A stretch of DNA of 17,510 nucleotides from Porticoccaceae bacterium UBA2002 (lineage in GTDB: Bacteria; Pseudomonadota; Gammaproteobacteria; Pseudomonadales; Porticoccaceae), in assembly GCA_002334915.1 (NCBI GenBank), contig DDCQ01000009.1, positions 400-17,909 of the forward strand, given 5' to 3'. Made by a program: the position numbers and the translations under genes. The first letter of the stretch is position 1, and each line of letters begins with the position of its first letter. This document shows positions 1-8,601 of this stretch, in pieces. The notes below the pieces were generated by a model. It did not search any database. It had not been told where the DNA came from and saw only the letters and a program-made list of their open reading frames with translations.

Positions 1-15
1 AAGGCTCTTTTTTAA

Positions 16-1194
16 TTAGCCGAAGGCGCCTGCATCTTTGGCGGCTTGGATGGCGGACGCCTCCATGCCTAGCTCTTCTAATACTTGCTTATTGTGCTGG
101 CCCAGCAGAGCGCCAATGGACTCGTATTTGGGGGCTGATTTCGAGAACTTTATTGGGCTGCCAATTTGCTTTTGAACGCCACCCTCCTGGGTTTTTAAGT
201 CGACAATCAGATCTCTGGCTGCGATATGTTCGCTGGCGCAGGCTTCTGCAAAGCTGAGAACGGGCTCGACGCAGCAGTCTTTGTCTTTAAATATCTCTAC
301 CCAGTCAGCCAGTGGCTTTTGCTCGATAATGGTATCTATTTTTTGCCGCAGTTTACTCTGGGCCTCTGCATCCATGGGATTGCCAAGCTCCAGTAATGAG
401 CTGTCGCCGAGAGTGGCGCAGAGCTGCTGAAAAAACTGCGGTTCCAGGCTGCCAATACTCAGGTAGCGATTGTCAGCAGTGCGATAGTAGTCGTAGAAGC
501 TACCGCCATTGAGATTGGTGCTCCCAGAAAAAGGTTCTGTATCAGCCGCTAGATAACCAGAGCCAAACAGACTATTCATGGCAAACATAGAGTCAGTCAT
601 ACTGATATCCACATGCTGGCCTTCACCACTGATATGGCGCTGATTAACCGCCGCCAAAATACCTATAACCCCATGCAGTGAACCGCCAGCCAAATCGGCA
701 ATGGGCATACCCATAATAGGCGTTCGTTCGCCCTGACGGCCCGAGTATCCATTGAGGCCGGACAGCGAGAGATAGTTATTATCATGGCCGGCACGATCAC
801 GATAGGGGCCAGTTTGACCATAGCCAGTAATTGAGCAGTAGATAATGCCCGGGTTAATTTCGCTAAGTTGCTCGTAGCCCAGACCAAAACGCTCCATAAC
901 TCCAGGGCGAAATTGCTCAATCACAATATCGTACTGCGCAACCAGCTGTTTGGCGATAGCCACCGCTTCAGGTTTCTTAAGGTCCAGCCCAATAGAGCGC
1001 TTATTGCGATTTAGCAGCCCATGGCCAGTGGAAGTGCCATCGGCAAAGGGGCCCATGGCGCGCACCATATCAGGTCGAGTGGGTGATTCCACCCGCAGTA
1101 CATCTGCTCCCATATCAGCCAGCATCATGGTGGCAAATGGACCGGGAACCAAAGTAGTGAAATCAAGTATTTTGAGGTTTTCTAGAGCGCGCAT
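16..1194 (-). CDS. CoA-transferase family III protein, alpha-methylacyl-CoA racemase-like
   Basis: A 392-residue protein of the CaiB/BaiF (family III CoA-transferase) fold, read from ATG at 1194 down to TAA at 16-18. Its N-terminus (LKILDFTTLVPGPFATMMLA) and the block QFRPGVMERFGLGY are typical of the family. Within the family it looks like alpha-methylacyl-CoA racemase rather than a formyl-CoA transferase. The GHDNNY motif gives His137, the IADLAGGS motif gives Asp167, and SLEPQF gives Glu251. Their spacing (30 and 114 residues) is close to the His126/Asp156/Glu241 set of the mycobacterial racemase. The expected role is interconversion of (2R)- and (2S)-2-methyl-branched acyl-CoAs so that beta-oxidation can proceed, in the cytosol. 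It is a single gene, divergent from cysC, so context does not name the substrate. The family call is firm; racemase rather than CoA transfer is likely but inferred from residues. Confidence 0.88.
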   Translation of the reverse strand: MRALENLKILDFTTLVPGPFATMMLADMGADVLRVESPTRPDMVRAMGPFADGTSTGHGLLNRNKRSIGLDLKKPEAVAIAKQLVAQYDIVIEQFRPGVMERFGLGYEQLSEINPGIIYCSITGYGQTGPYRDRAGHDNNYLSLSGLNGYSGRQGERTPIMGMPIADLAGGSLHGVIGILAAVNQRHISGEGQHVDISMTDSMFAMNSLFGSGYLAADTEPFSGSTNLNGGSFYDYYRTADNRYLSIGSLEPQFFQQLCATLGDSSLLELGNPMDAEAQSKLRQKIDTIIEQKPLADWVEIFKDKDCCVEPVLSFAEACASEHIAARDLIVDLKTQEGGVQKQIGSPIKFSKSAPKYESIGALLGQHNKQVLEELGMEASAIQAAKDAGAFG

Positions 1195-1316
1195 AATAGA
1201 TTCGTTGTAATTATTTTAATTTTTTAAACAGCCAGAGTATAAGGTCTGCAGTGGATTTGAGATATACAAAATCACAAATAATCTCTATTATTACGCCACC
1301 TCTGAACTATTGGGTT

Positions 1317-1943
1317 ATGTCTATGACGGATCAAAAAGCCACCAATGTGCACTGGCACCAGGGTGATGTAGCGCGCGAGGATCGCAACCAATTGCTCGGA
1401 CAAAAAGGTGCAACCCTTTGGTTTACCGGTTTGTCTGGCAGCGGCAAGAGCACTGTTGCCGTTGCCTTGGAGAAGGCACTGTTTCAACGCGGCAAACTGA
1501 CCTATCGTCTCGATGGGGATAATGTCCGTTTGGGGATTAATAAAAACCTTGGTTTTTCCGCGGAGGACCGTGCCGAAAATATTCGTCGCATTGGCGAGAT
1601 TGCCAAATTATTTGTCGACTCTGGTGTGATTGCGCTGTCCAGCTTTATCAGCCCCTATCAGGCAGACCGAGAGCAAGTTCGTAAACTGCACGCTGAATCA
1701 GGCTTTGCCTTTATCGAAATTTTTGTCGACTGCTCTCTCGCCACCGCTGAGCAGCGCGATCCTAAGGGGCTGTACAAAAAAGCCCGCGCTGGAGAAATTA
1801 AAAACTTCACCGGTATAGATGATCCCTACGAAGCACCCCAGTCGCCAGAAATTCATCTGCACACAGACCAGATGAGTCTCGAAGAGGAGGTTGAGATTAT
1901 TGTCGACTACCTTCTAGAGCAGGGATTTATTACCGGCTCTTAG
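1317..1943 (+). CDS. cysC: Adenylylsulfate (APS) kinase
   Basis: Phosphorylates adenosine 5'-phosphosulfate with ATP to make PAPS, the second step of sulfate activation, in the cytosol. The 208-residue product has the P-loop GLSGSGKS (38-45), the APS-binding block LDGDNVRLG (65-73) followed by [14 protein letters not shown] (78-91), and FISP (110-113) at the place of the phosphorylatable serine of E. coli CysC. The block [20 protein letters not shown] (147-166) is diagnostic. The frame stays open upstream to a GTG at 1251 with a weak AAGG (1241-1244), which would add 22 residues without a family counterpart. I prefer ATG 1317 (or ATG 1323) because the MTDQ..VHWH start matches known CysC proteins. 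Neither start has a strong ribosome binding site. The sat gene follows after 56 bp, so the two very likely form one pathway unit. There is no fused sulfurylase domain. Confidence 0.95.
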   Translation: MSMTDQKATNVHWHQGDVAREDRNQLLGQKGATLWFTGLSGSGKSTVAVALEKALFQRGKLTYRLDGDNVRLGINKNLGFSAEDRAENIRRIGEIAKLFVDSGVIALSSFISPYQADREQVRKLHAESGFAFIEIFVDCSLATAEQRDPKGLYKKARAGEIKNFTGIDDPYEAPQSPEIHLHTDQMSLEEEVEIIVDYLLEQGFITGS

Positions 1944-1986
1944 ACCCTTGCTACAGCAGCCCCATACCTTTTTAACCTATACCCAA

Positions 1987-1992
1987 TGGAGA
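1987..1992 (+). promoter_or_regulatory. Ribosome binding site for the TTG start of sat
   Basis: TGGAGA, with GGAG at 1988-1991, lies 8 nt before the TTG at 2000. There is no ATG or GTG in frame at the homologous position, so this site helps decide the unusual start. Confidence 0.75.
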
Positions 1993-1999
1993 TATAGTT

Positions 2000-3190
2000 T
2001 TGATCAAGCCCCATGGCTCAGAAACCCTCAATAGTCTTTTAATCACCGATAGCGATCAGCTGCAACAGTTGCACAGCGAAGCAGAATCACTGCCCTCAAT
2101 TATTCTTAACTCAGCGGCTGCAGCCAATGCGGTGATGATGGGTGCCGGGTATTTCAATCCGCTGACAGGCTATATGAATCTGGCCGACTCACTCAGTGTC
2201 GCCGAGAACCTGCATACTGAAGACGGGCTGTTTTGGCCTGTACCTGTGGTCAATCTGGTAAAGGATGCCCCGGGAATAGAGGGTGCCAGTCGCATTGCTC
2301 TGCGCGACCCCAACACTGAGGGTAATCCGGTGATGGCCATTATGGATGTAAGCGCCATTGAAACGGTTAGTGACGCACAGATTAAAATAATGGCCGAGCA
2401 CATTTTTGCTACATTGGACCCAGAGCATCCGGGAGTCGCGACATTTACCGGGCTGGGTAATTATTTATTATCTGGAGATATTCAGGTATTGAGCCTGAGC
2501 TACTTCCAGGCAGATTTTCCGGATACCTTTAGAACCGCAGGCGAGATTCGCGATGAAATTGCCCAGCGCGGCTGGCACAAAGTAGTAGCTTTCCAAACGC
2601 GCAACCCAATGCACAGAGCTCATGAAGAGCTCTGCCATATGGCAATGGAGCGATTAGGTGCGGATGGTATTGTGGTGCATATGTTATTGGGCAAACTAAA
2701 GCAGGGTGATATTCCCGCTTCGGTGCGCGATGACTGTATTCGCAAAATGGTTGAGCTGTATTTCCCCGCCAACTCGGTGATGGTGACCGGTTATGGTTTT
2801 GATATGCTCTACGCAGGCCCGCGAGAGGCTGTGCTGCATGCGGTGTTCCGCCAGAATATGGGTTGCACCCATCTGATTGTGGGTCGGGATCATGCCGGTG
2901 TGGGTGACTATTATGGTGCCTTTGATGCGCAGACTATTTTTGCTGAAAAAGTGCCGGCCGGTGCGCTGGAAATTGAGATATTCAATGCCGACCACACTGC
3001 GTTCTCTAAAAAATTAGGGCGCGTGGTGATGATGAATGAAGCAGAAGATCACACCAAGGATGACTTTATTTTGCTGTCTGGCACCAAGGTTCGGCAGATG
3101 CTGGGCGATGGCATTGCGCCGCCGCCAGAGTTTTCGCGGCCGGAAGTGGCGAAGATACTGATGGATTATTATCAGCTTGAGAATGCATGA
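2000..3190 (+). CDS. sat: Sulfate adenylyltransferase (ATP sulfurylase), single-subunit Sat type
   Basis: Joins sulfate and ATP to form APS and pyrophosphate, the first step of sulfate activation. This is the homo-oligomeric Sat/MET3 type, not the CysD/CysN heterodimer. The 396-residue chain has the N-terminal PUA-like region, then the catalytic QTRNPMHRAH motif (199-208, with the two His of the HxxH) and GRDHAG (295-300). MLYAGPREAVLHA (269-281) is also characteristic. The start is TTG at 2000, giving MIKPHGS, the typical Sat N-terminus, with GGAG 8 nt upstream. It follows cysC by 56 bp, so sulfate to PAPS is encoded together. Sat can run in reverse in sulfur oxidisers, but no aprAB or dsr genes are visible here and the pairing with cysC points to an assimilatory or PAPS-making role. 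That last point is inference. Confidence 0.95.
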   Translation: MIKPHGSETLNSLLITDSDQLQQLHSEAESLPSIILNSAAAANAVMMGAGYFNPLTGYMNLADSLSVAENLHTEDGLFWPVPVVNLVKDAPGIEGASRIALRDPNTEGNPVMAIMDVSAIETVSDAQIKIMAEHIFATLDPEHPGVATFTGLGNYLLSGDIQVLSLSYFQADFPDTFRTAGEIRDEIAQRGWHKVVAFQTRNPMHRAHEELCHMAMERLGADGIVVHMLLGKLKQGDIPASVRDDCIRKMVELYFPANSVMVTGYGFDMLYAGPREAVLHAVFRQNMGCTHLIVGRDHAGVGDYYGAFDAQTIFAEKVPAGALEIEIFNADHTAFSKKLGRVVMMNEAEDHTKDDFILLSGTKVRQMLGDGIAPPPEFSRPEVAKILMDYYQLENA

Positions 3191-3198
3191 TAGTTAGA

Positions 3199-3266
3199 GA
3201 TCCCTCGCCGCGCTCAGGATGACTCAGACCTGCCATATTGAGCTCCTTCGCGGCCCCAAGGATGCC
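3199..3266. repeat. Two degenerate copies of an intergenic palindromic repeat-like element
   Basis: The 113-bp gap between sat and the DHH gene holds two related, imperfectly palindromic blocks. One is at 3199-3223 (ATCCCTCGCCGCGCTCAGGA core) and one at 3242-3265 (CTCCTTCGCGGCCCCAAGGA core). Both share the plan TCC-(C/T)TCGC-...-AGGATG. The shape resembles the REP-like dispersed repeats often found between genes in proteobacteria. No other copy is visible in this window, so membership of a genomic family is inferred. The element could also act as a weak mRNA 3' structure for cysC-sat. No U-rich terminator follows it. Confidence 0.4.
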
Positions 3267-3303
3267 AGGGGAATTACATAAGAGTGATTAATTTAGAGAC
3301 ACC

Positions 3304-4263
3304 ATGACCAACTACGATATTTTTAACGGCGACGCCGATGGCATATGCGCTCTCTTGCAGCTGCGTTTGGCCGAGCCCAGAGAAGCGCAGCTGGTCACCG
3401 GTGTAAAACGGGATATCAACCTGCTTAAGCGAGTTGAGGCCGAGTCCGGCGACCGTCTTACTGTGCTGGATATCTCCATGGATAAAAACCGTGATGACCT
3501 GCATCGGGTGCTAAATGCTGGCGCCGAAGTTTTTTATGTGGACCATCATTTTGCCGGCGAAGTACCAGTCTCCGCATCATTAAAATCGATGATTAACGAA
3601 GCGCCAGATGTCTGTACCAGTCTGCTGATTAACCATTATCTCCGCGGCGCCTACCTGGCCTGGGGTCTGGTGGGCACCTTTGGCGATAACCTTAACAAGA
3701 CTGCTCAGGGTATGGCCAAAAACCTGGATCTGTCTGCCGAGCAACTACTGCAGCTGGAAAACCTCGGTATCTATATTAACTACAATGGCTATGGCTCAGA
3801 TATTGCCGACCTGCACTTTGCCCCCGCCGATCTGTATCGGCTGGCAGCAGAGTACGCTAATCCCCTGGATTTTATCGAGGATGGGTCAGAGTACTTTCAG
3901 CGCCTGGAGACTGGCTATCATCAGGATCTAAGCTCAGCTCGAGCAGTGCAGGCACTCGCCGCCGATAGTGCCATCGCCGTATATGAATTGCCTGATGCCC
4001 CCTGGGCGCGCCGTGTCAGCGGTGTGTACAGCAATGACCTGACTAACCAGAACCCGGACCGCGCCCATGCGGTATTGACCGCCAAGTCCAATGGTCACTA
4101 TCTGGTCAGTGTGCGCGCTCCATTAAATAATAAGCAGGGTGCTTCGGCACTGTGCCGTCAGTTTCCCACCGGGGGTGGTCGCGAGGCGGCGGCTGGCATT
4201 AATGATCTGCCAGCTGATATGCTGGAATCGTTTATCAATGCACTAAGGCAGGCTTACCCATGA
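3304..4263 (+). CDS. DHH/DHHA1-family phosphoesterase
   Basis: A 319-residue protein of the DHH phosphoesterase superfamily (RecJ, NrnA, GdpP and relatives), metal-dependent enzymes that cut phosphodiester or phosphoanhydride bonds. The Mn-binding motifs appear in order: NGDADG (8-13), LDIS with Asp56, the signature DHH at 80-82, and GTFGDN with Asp128. The C-terminal substrate-binding DHHA1 domain shows the glycine motif [10 protein letters not shown] (289-298). There is no signal peptide or membrane segment, so it should be cytosolic. It is shorter than RecJ and lacks its OB fold. A nanoRNase or small-nucleotide phosphodiesterase role is possible but I cannot name the substrate. The start is ATG 3304 with a weak GAG (3296-3298) upstream. 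Its TGA overlaps the next gene's ATG (ATGA), which suggests translational coupling to the VOC enzyme. Confidence 0.85.
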   Translation: MTNYDIFNGDADGICALLQLRLAEPREAQLVTGVKRDINLLKRVEAESGDRLTVLDISMDKNRDDLHRVLNAGAEVFYVDHHFAGEVPVSASLKSMINEAPDVCTSLLINHYLRGAYLAWGLVGTFGDNLNKTAQGMAKNLDLSAEQLLQLENLGIYINYNGYGSDIADLHFAPADLYRLAAEYANPLDFIEDGSEYFQRLETGYHQDLSSARAVQALAADSAIAVYELPDAPWARRVSGVYSNDLTNQNPDRAHAVLTAKSNGHYLVSVRAPLNNKQGASALCRQFPTGGGREAAAGINDLPADMLESFINALRQAYP

Positions 4264-4751
4264 GTTCTTCCCCTACAGATCGCCCGTTCTCCGTCCTGGG
4301 TGTTCAGCAAATTGCCATTGGTGCTGCTGATAAGCAGCAGCTGCGCAGCTTTTGGGTGGATCTGATGGGGCTTCCTGTTCGCGATACCTTTGTCAGTGAA
4401 AGTGAAAATGTCGATGAGGATATCTGCGAGATGGGCGCCGGTGATTTTGTGGTTGAGGTGGATCTGATGCAGCCACTGGACCGGGACAAAAAACCTCGAG
4501 TGGATACTCCGGCCCTCAACCATGTGGGCCTCTGGATCGACAATTTGGAGGCTGCGGTGGACTGGCTAACTGCTCAGGGTCTGCGTTTTACCCCGGGTGG
4601 TATTCGCAAAGGTGCGGCGGGTTACGATGTCTGTTTTGTACATCCCAAAGGTAATGATGAGTTTCCCCTAAGCTCGCAGGGAGTGCTGGTGGAGCTGGTG
4701 CAGGCACCAGATTCGGTTATTAATGCCTACAAAGTGCTTGCTGAAGCCTAA
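4260..4751 (+). CDS. VOC-superfamily protein (glyoxalase / methylmalonyl-CoA epimerase-like)
   Basis: A 163-residue vicinal-oxygen-chelate fold protein with two beta-alpha-beta-beta-beta modules. The module starts are [10 protein letters not shown] (15-24) and [10 protein letters not shown] (86-95), and it ends in GVLVELVQ (141-148), which resembles methylmalonyl-CoA epimerase and glyoxalase I. The metal-ligand positions read Gln17, Glu66, His88 and Glu145. The first is usually His in bacterial members (the LDHIAI motif); Gln there is what human glyoxalase I uses, so metal binding need not be lost. There is an insertion (about 131-139) before the last strand. It is coupled by an ATGA overlap to the DHH phosphoesterase, with no mutase or other propionate gene nearby. 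The fold is secure; the reaction is unknown. Candidates are an epimerase, a glutathione-dependent lyase or a ring-cleaving enzyme. Confidence 0.82.
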   Translation: MSSSPTDRPFSVLGVQQIAIGAADKQQLRSFWVDLMGLPVRDTFVSESENVDEDICEMGAGDFVVEVDLMQPLDRDKKPRVDTPALNHVGLWIDNLEAAVDWLTAQGLRFTPGGIRKGAAGYDVCFVHPKGNDEFPLSSQGVLVELVQAPDSVINAYKVLAEA

Positions 4752-4892
4752 AATCTCTTAAATTCAATGGTTTAGGGTGCAATGTTCAGTACTTTTCTGT
4801 AAGCTGCCCGCCATTCTGGACCATCCCACGAATACCATTTATCTTTGCCACTCAGGTCCAAAGTCGGCATACCTCAATTAAAAGACGATTTT

Positions 4893-6428
4893 ATGACCTT
4901 TGATGAACTGGGCCTAAGTGCTCCTATTCTTAAAGCTATTGCCGCACAGGGCTATAGCGAACCTTCACCAATTCAAGCCAAAGCCATTCCTGCTGTATTG
5001 GCGGGCCACGATGTGATGGCTGCCGCCCAGACTGGTACTGGCAAAACTGCTGGCTTTACGCTGCCAATTCTGGAGCGACTGTCCAAGGGCCGTCGCGCTG
5101 GTCCAAATCAGGCGCGCACTTTGATTCTGACTCCTACTCGGGAACTGGCGGCTCAGGTGGGCGAATCAGTGGCTCTGTATGGCAAGCACCTCAATTTAAG
5201 TTCCACTGTGGTATTTGGCGGTGTAAAAATTAACCCGCAAATGATAAAGCTGCGTCGTGGTGTCGATATCCTGGTGGCTACGCCAGGCCGGTTGATGGAT
5301 CTGCACAGCCAGAATGCCGTTAAGTTTGACCATCTTGAAGTACTGGTACTCGACGAGGCTGACCGTATGCTGGATATGGGTTTTATCCATGATATCAAGC
5401 GTATTATTGGTCTGCTGCCGAGACGCCGCCAGAACCTGATGTTCTCAGCTACTTTTTCCGACGATATTCGCGGCCTGGCCAAAGGGCTGGTGCGCAACCC
5501 CATAGAGATTTCCGTTAGCCCCCGCAATGCGGCGGCGCCCTCGGTTGAGCAGTGGATTTGCCCGGTGGATAAAAAGCAAAAAGGCCCATTGCTGATCAAG
5601 CTGATTAAAGATGGCGGCTGGGACCAGGCGCTGGTCTTTACCAAAACTAAACATGGTGCCAACAAGCTGACTAAGCAGTTAGATGCAGCAGGTATTACTG
5701 CCGCCGCTATTCATGGCAACAAAAGCCAGGGTGCTCGCACCAGGGCGCTGGCTGACTTTAAAGCCAGTGAAATCCGCATACTGGTGGCTACCGATATCGC
5801 TGCTCGCGGTTTGGATATTGAGCAGTTGCCTCAGGTGGTTAACTTCGATCTACCTAATGTGTCCGAGGACTATGTGCACCGTATTGGCCGCACTGGTCGC
5901 GCGGGAGCGACGGGTCAGGCTATTTCTCTGGTGAGTGCTGATGAGGTAGATCTGCTCTCTGATATAGAGCGCCTGACCCAAAAGTTACTTGAGCGCAGAG
6001 AGATTGAGGATTTTGAGCCAGATCAGAGCCTGCCCGAGACTACTTTAAATAAGCCGGTGCGCAGCAAGAAGCCGCGCAAGCCGCTCAAGAGCGAAAATAA
6101 TGTTGGCGATAATAGTCGCCACAATAATAAATCGAGCCGGTCAAAGAACCGCTCGGCCTATGGCCATGGCCCCAAGCCGGGCAGCAAGCTTAAGTCCGGC
6201 GGTCGCAATCAGACCAGCAAGCCGGGGCAGCGCTCTGAGAGTTCATCGCAGGCGCGTGGCGATTCCCGCGCTAACTCTCGCCCAAGCTCTGGCAATGTTA
6301 CTGGCAACAGCGCAGCAGCAAAAAAGCCATCGGGAAATTCCCCCTACGGCGGCGGTGGTGGCAGAAATGCCAGTGGCCGCAACCGTCCTTCAGGCGGCAA
6401 TTCCAACCGCAGTTCAGGCCGCAGATAG
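4893..6428 (+). CDS. rhlE: DEAD-box ATP-dependent RNA helicase, RhlE type
   Basis: Unwinds short RNA duplexes using ATP; RhlE proteins act in ribosome maturation and RNA decay. The 511 residues carry all the motifs: Q motif region near PSPIQ (24-28), AQTGTGKT (45-52), PTRELA (81-86), TPGR (130-133), DEAD (154-157), SAT (185-187), [10 protein letters not shown] (299-308) and HRIGRTGR (329-336). From about residue 380 the tail is low complexity, rich in Ser, Asn, Gly, Lys and Arg, with a GGGGG run near 486-490. It is disordered and probably RNA-binding. The frame is open back to a TTG at 4845, but MTFDELGLS at ATG 4893 matches RhlE proteins and is the better start. The ribosome binding site is poor. 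It appears to be a single transcription unit. The 141 bp upstream show no feature I can defend. Confidence 0.92.
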   Translation: MTFDELGLSAPILKAIAAQGYSEPSPIQAKAIPAVLAGHDVMAAAQTGTGKTAGFTLPILERLSKGRRAGPNQARTLILTPTRELAAQVGESVALYGKHLNLSSTVVFGGVKINPQMIKLRRGVDILVATPGRLMDLHSQNAVKFDHLEVLVLDEADRMLDMGFIHDIKRIIGLLPRRRQNLMFSATFSDDIRGLAKGLVRNPIEISVSPRNAAAPSVEQWICPVDKKQKGPLLIKLIKDGGWDQALVFTKTKHGANKLTKQLDAAGITAAAIHGNKSQGARTRALADFKASEIRILVATDIAARGLDIEQLPQVVNFDLPNVSEDYVHRIGRTGRAGATGQAISLVSADEVDLLSDIERLTQKLLERREIEDFEPDQSLPETTLNKPVRSKKPRKPLKSENNVGDNSRHNNKSSRSKNRSAYGHGPKPGSKLKSGGRNQTSKPGQRSESSSQARGDSRANSRPSSGNVTGNSAAAKKPSGNSPYGGGGGRNASGRNRPSGGNSNRSSGRR

Positions 6429-6450
6429 TTGCCGGTTTGAACCCTTAATA

Positions 6451-6476
6451 ACAGCGCCATTGGGCTGTCATACTTT
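6451..6476 (+). terminator. Possible weak terminator after rhlE
   Basis: ACAGC (6451-6455) can pair with GCTGT (6464-6468), with an inner CC/GG after one bulged base. CATACTTTT follows. The stem is short and the T run is broken, so this is only a candidate end for the helicase transcript. Confidence 0.25.
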
Positions 6477-6517
6477 TCTGTTTTAAATCTCAGTAATGAC
6501 CAAGAGAAAATCGATTC

Positions 6518-8083
6518 ATGTTTGAGTTCCATTTCAATAAAGTTGCTACATTTAAAAGTGATGTCCTTTCTGGCCTGACTGTCGCCCTGGCGCTGGTGCC
6601 AGAAGCGGTGGCCTTTGCCTTTGTCGCTGGTGTAGACCCTCTGGTAGGGCTGTATGCTGCCTTTATGGTCGGTCTGATTACCGCCTGTATCGGTGGTCGC
6701 CCAGGCATGATCAGTGGCGCCACTGGCGCCCTGGCCGTGGTAATGGTGTCGCTGGTGGCCGACCATGGGGTCGAGTACCTGTTTATTACCGTGGTGTTAA
6801 TGGGGCTGCTGCAAATTACCGCAGGGGTGCTCAAGCTCGGCAAGTTTATTCGTATGGTGCCTTACCCTGTGATGCTGGGCTTTGTAAATGGTTTGGCGAT
6901 TGTCATTTTCCTCGCTCAGCTGGGGCAGTTTGGTGAAGCCGGCCAGCCTGGATGGCTGGAGGGCACCTTTATGCAGGGCAGTATTGTTGATGTGGCCTGG
7001 CTGCAGGGTGAACAGCTCTATATGCTGTTGAGCCTAGTGCTGGTAACCATGATTATTATTCATTCACTGCCGCGCTTTACCACTGCGATACCTTCATCTC
7101 TGGTGGCTATTGCTGTGGTGACTGGCCTGGTGCTGTGGCTGGATATCAATACTAAGGTGGTGGGAGATGTAGCCAGTATCAGTGGCGGCCTGCCAAGTTT
7201 CCATATGCCTCAGGTGCCGTTTAACCTTGAGACGCTGTGGATTATTTTACCCTACGCCATTATTTTGGCGGCTATCGGCCTGATTGAATCGCTGCTGACA
7301 TTGCGGCTGATTGATGAGATTACCGAAACCCGCGGTCGTGGCAATCGCGAATGTATAGGGCAGGGTGTGGCCAATACATTTACTGGTTTCTTTGGTGGTA
7401 TGGGCGGCTGTGCCATGATTGGGCAGAGCATGATCAATGTTAATTCTGGTGGTCGTGGCCGTATGTCAGGTATTAGTGCGGCGATATTTTTGCTGCTGTT
7501 TATTCTGGTAGCCTCGCCAATCATTGAACAGATTCCTCTGGCGGCGTTGATTGGCGTGATGTTTATTGTCGTGATCGGTACCTTCGAATGGTCGAGTTTT
7601 CGCATTGTCGGCAAGGTGCCGCGCAGTGATGCATTGATTCTGGTGACCGTATCTGCAGTGACCGTGGCGACAGATTTGGCGGTAGCTGTAGTGGTAGGTG
7701 TGATCATCTCAGCTCTGGTTTTTGCCTGGGAGCACGCCAAGCATATTCGGATTGAAGCCCGCGAAGATCACAAGGGCTCAACCGTATATGCAGTAACTGG
7801 CCCACTGTTCTTCGGCTCTGTCACTTCATTTCTAGAGCGCTTTGACCCCAGGCAGGACAATGATGATGTGGTCATAGACTTTGCTCGCTCCAGAGTGGCA
7901 GATCACTCTGGCCTGGATGCCATTGACACCTTGGCTGAGCGCTATGAGAATGCGGGTAAAACATTACACTTGGTACATCTGAGTGAAGAATGCCGCAAGC
8001 TACTCAAAAAAGCGGGCAACCTGGTCGAGGTCAATGTGATTGAAGATCCTAAATATTTTGTTGCAGAAGATAGCCTAGCCTGA
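6518..8083 (+). CDS. SulP-family anion transporter with C-terminal STAS domain
   Basis: An inner-membrane anion transporter of the SulP/SLC26 family, 521 residues. The N-terminal two thirds are hydrophobic helices with the family's conserved first block around [18 protein letters not shown] (18-35) and the repeat-related [12 protein letters not shown] (307-318). A cytosolic STAS domain occupies roughly 420-510, including [20 protein letters not shown] (451-470). SulP substrates include sulfate, bicarbonate and C4-dicarboxylates; sequence alone does not decide. The cysC-sat pair about 3.3 kb upstream fits sulfate, but rhlE and other genes lie between, so the link is weak. Its TGA overlaps the ATG of the next gene (TGATG), and a second thioesterase follows, so the transporter is coupled to acyl-thioester hydrolases. 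The start is ATG 6518 with AGAG 12-16 nt upstream. Confidence 0.93.
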   Translation: MFEFHFNKVATFKSDVLSGLTVALALVPEAVAFAFVAGVDPLVGLYAAFMVGLITACIGGRPGMISGATGALAVVMVSLVADHGVEYLFITVVLMGLLQITAGVLKLGKFIRMVPYPVMLGFVNGLAIVIFLAQLGQFGEAGQPGWLEGTFMQGSIVDVAWLQGEQLYMLLSLVLVTMIIIHSLPRFTTAIPSSLVAIAVVTGLVLWLDINTKVVGDVASISGGLPSFHMPQVPFNLETLWIILPYAIILAAIGLIESLLTLRLIDEITETRGRGNRECIGQGVANTFTGFFGGMGGCAMIGQSMINVNSGGRGRMSGISAAIFLLLFILVASPIIEQIPLAALIGVMFIVVIGTFEWSSFRIVGKVPRSDALILVTVSAVTVATDLAVAVVVGVIISALVFAWEHAKHIRIEAREDHKGSTVYAVTGPLFFGSVTSFLERFDPRQDNDDVVIDFARSRVADHSGLDAIDTLAERYENAGKTLHLVHLSEECRKLLKKAGNLVEVNVIEDPKYFVAEDSLA

Positions 8084-8601
8084 TGGATTTAAAACTGGCC
8101 ATATTTAAACCTATGCTTAAGTTTGCCATGGAGCGCAATGGCCATGGTGAGGCCCTGGGTTTTGAAATAACCAAAATTGGCCGCGGCCAAGTTGAAATGA
8201 CCTTTCCCTACAAAGAAGAAGTAGTGGGAAACCCGATTACCGGGGTTGTCCATGGCGGCGTGATTGTCAGCCTGCTGGATACCGCCTGTGGCACCGCCGC
8301 AATCACCACCTTAACCGGGCCCTCTATAACCCCAACTATGGATCTGCGACTTGACTATATGCACCCGGCTGAACCCCATCAGCCCATCTATGTGTCGGCC
8401 AAGGTCTATCGCAGTACCTCCAACGTAATTTTTTGCCGCGGATCGGCCTGGCAGGATGATCCGGAAAACCCCATTGCCCACTGTGTGGCGACCTTTATGA
8501 CGGTAGACACGCCGAGTATTTCCCTGGGTAATATTATCCGCCGCCGCTTTAATCGTCTGGTGCGCGGCGATAAGGCTTATGAGCGGGAGGTGGACAAATG
8601 A
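8083..8601 (+). CDS. PaaI-type hotdog-fold acyl-CoA thioesterase (first of tandem pair)
   Basis: A 172-residue hotdog-fold protein of the PaaI/YdiI thioesterase group, expected to hydrolyse an acyl- or aryl-CoA in the cytosol. The family signature GVVHGGVIVSLLDTACG (54-70) carries HGG at 57-59 and the likely catalytic Asp66 on the central helix. Later blocks TPTMDLRLDYMHPA (83-96) and GSAWQDD (120-126) also match the group. After residue 140 there is a basic extension of about 30 residues (IIRRRFNRLVRG) beyond the usual fold. The start ATG overlaps the SulP stop as TGATG, and its own stop overlaps the next start as ATGA. Substrate unknown. Confidence 0.88.
   Translation: MDLKLAIFKPMLKFAMERNGHGEALGFEITKIGRGQVEMTFPYKEEVVGNPITGVVHGGVIVSLLDTACGTAAITTLTGPSITPTMDLRLDYMHPAEPHQPIYVSAKVYRSTSNVIFCRGSAWQDDPENPIAHCVATFMTVDTPSISLGNIIRRRFNRLVRGDKAYEREVDK

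Noticed and set aside
2000..3190. Sat as part of a dissimilatory sulfur-oxidation cluster
   Set aside because: No aprAB, qmo, dsr or sox genes are visible and cysC is adjacent, which fits PAPS synthesis.
4845..4892. In-frame TTG extension of the DEAD-box helicase by 16 residues
   Set aside because: The extra residues do not resemble any RhlE N-terminus, the TTG has no ribosome binding site, and ATG 4893 gives the typical MTFDELGLS start.
5153..5665. A 170-codon antisense frame over rhlE, and similar long antisense frames over the SulP and htpG genes
   Set aside because: All lie wholly inside strongly conserved genes, have skewed Ser/Arg-rich translations, and show no domain or ribosome binding site.
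6100..6486. A 128-codon plus-strand frame overlapping the 3' end of rhlE
   Set aside because: It is the alternative frame of the low-complexity Ser/Arg/Gly tail, rich in Ala and Arg with no ribosome binding site. It is a composition artefact.
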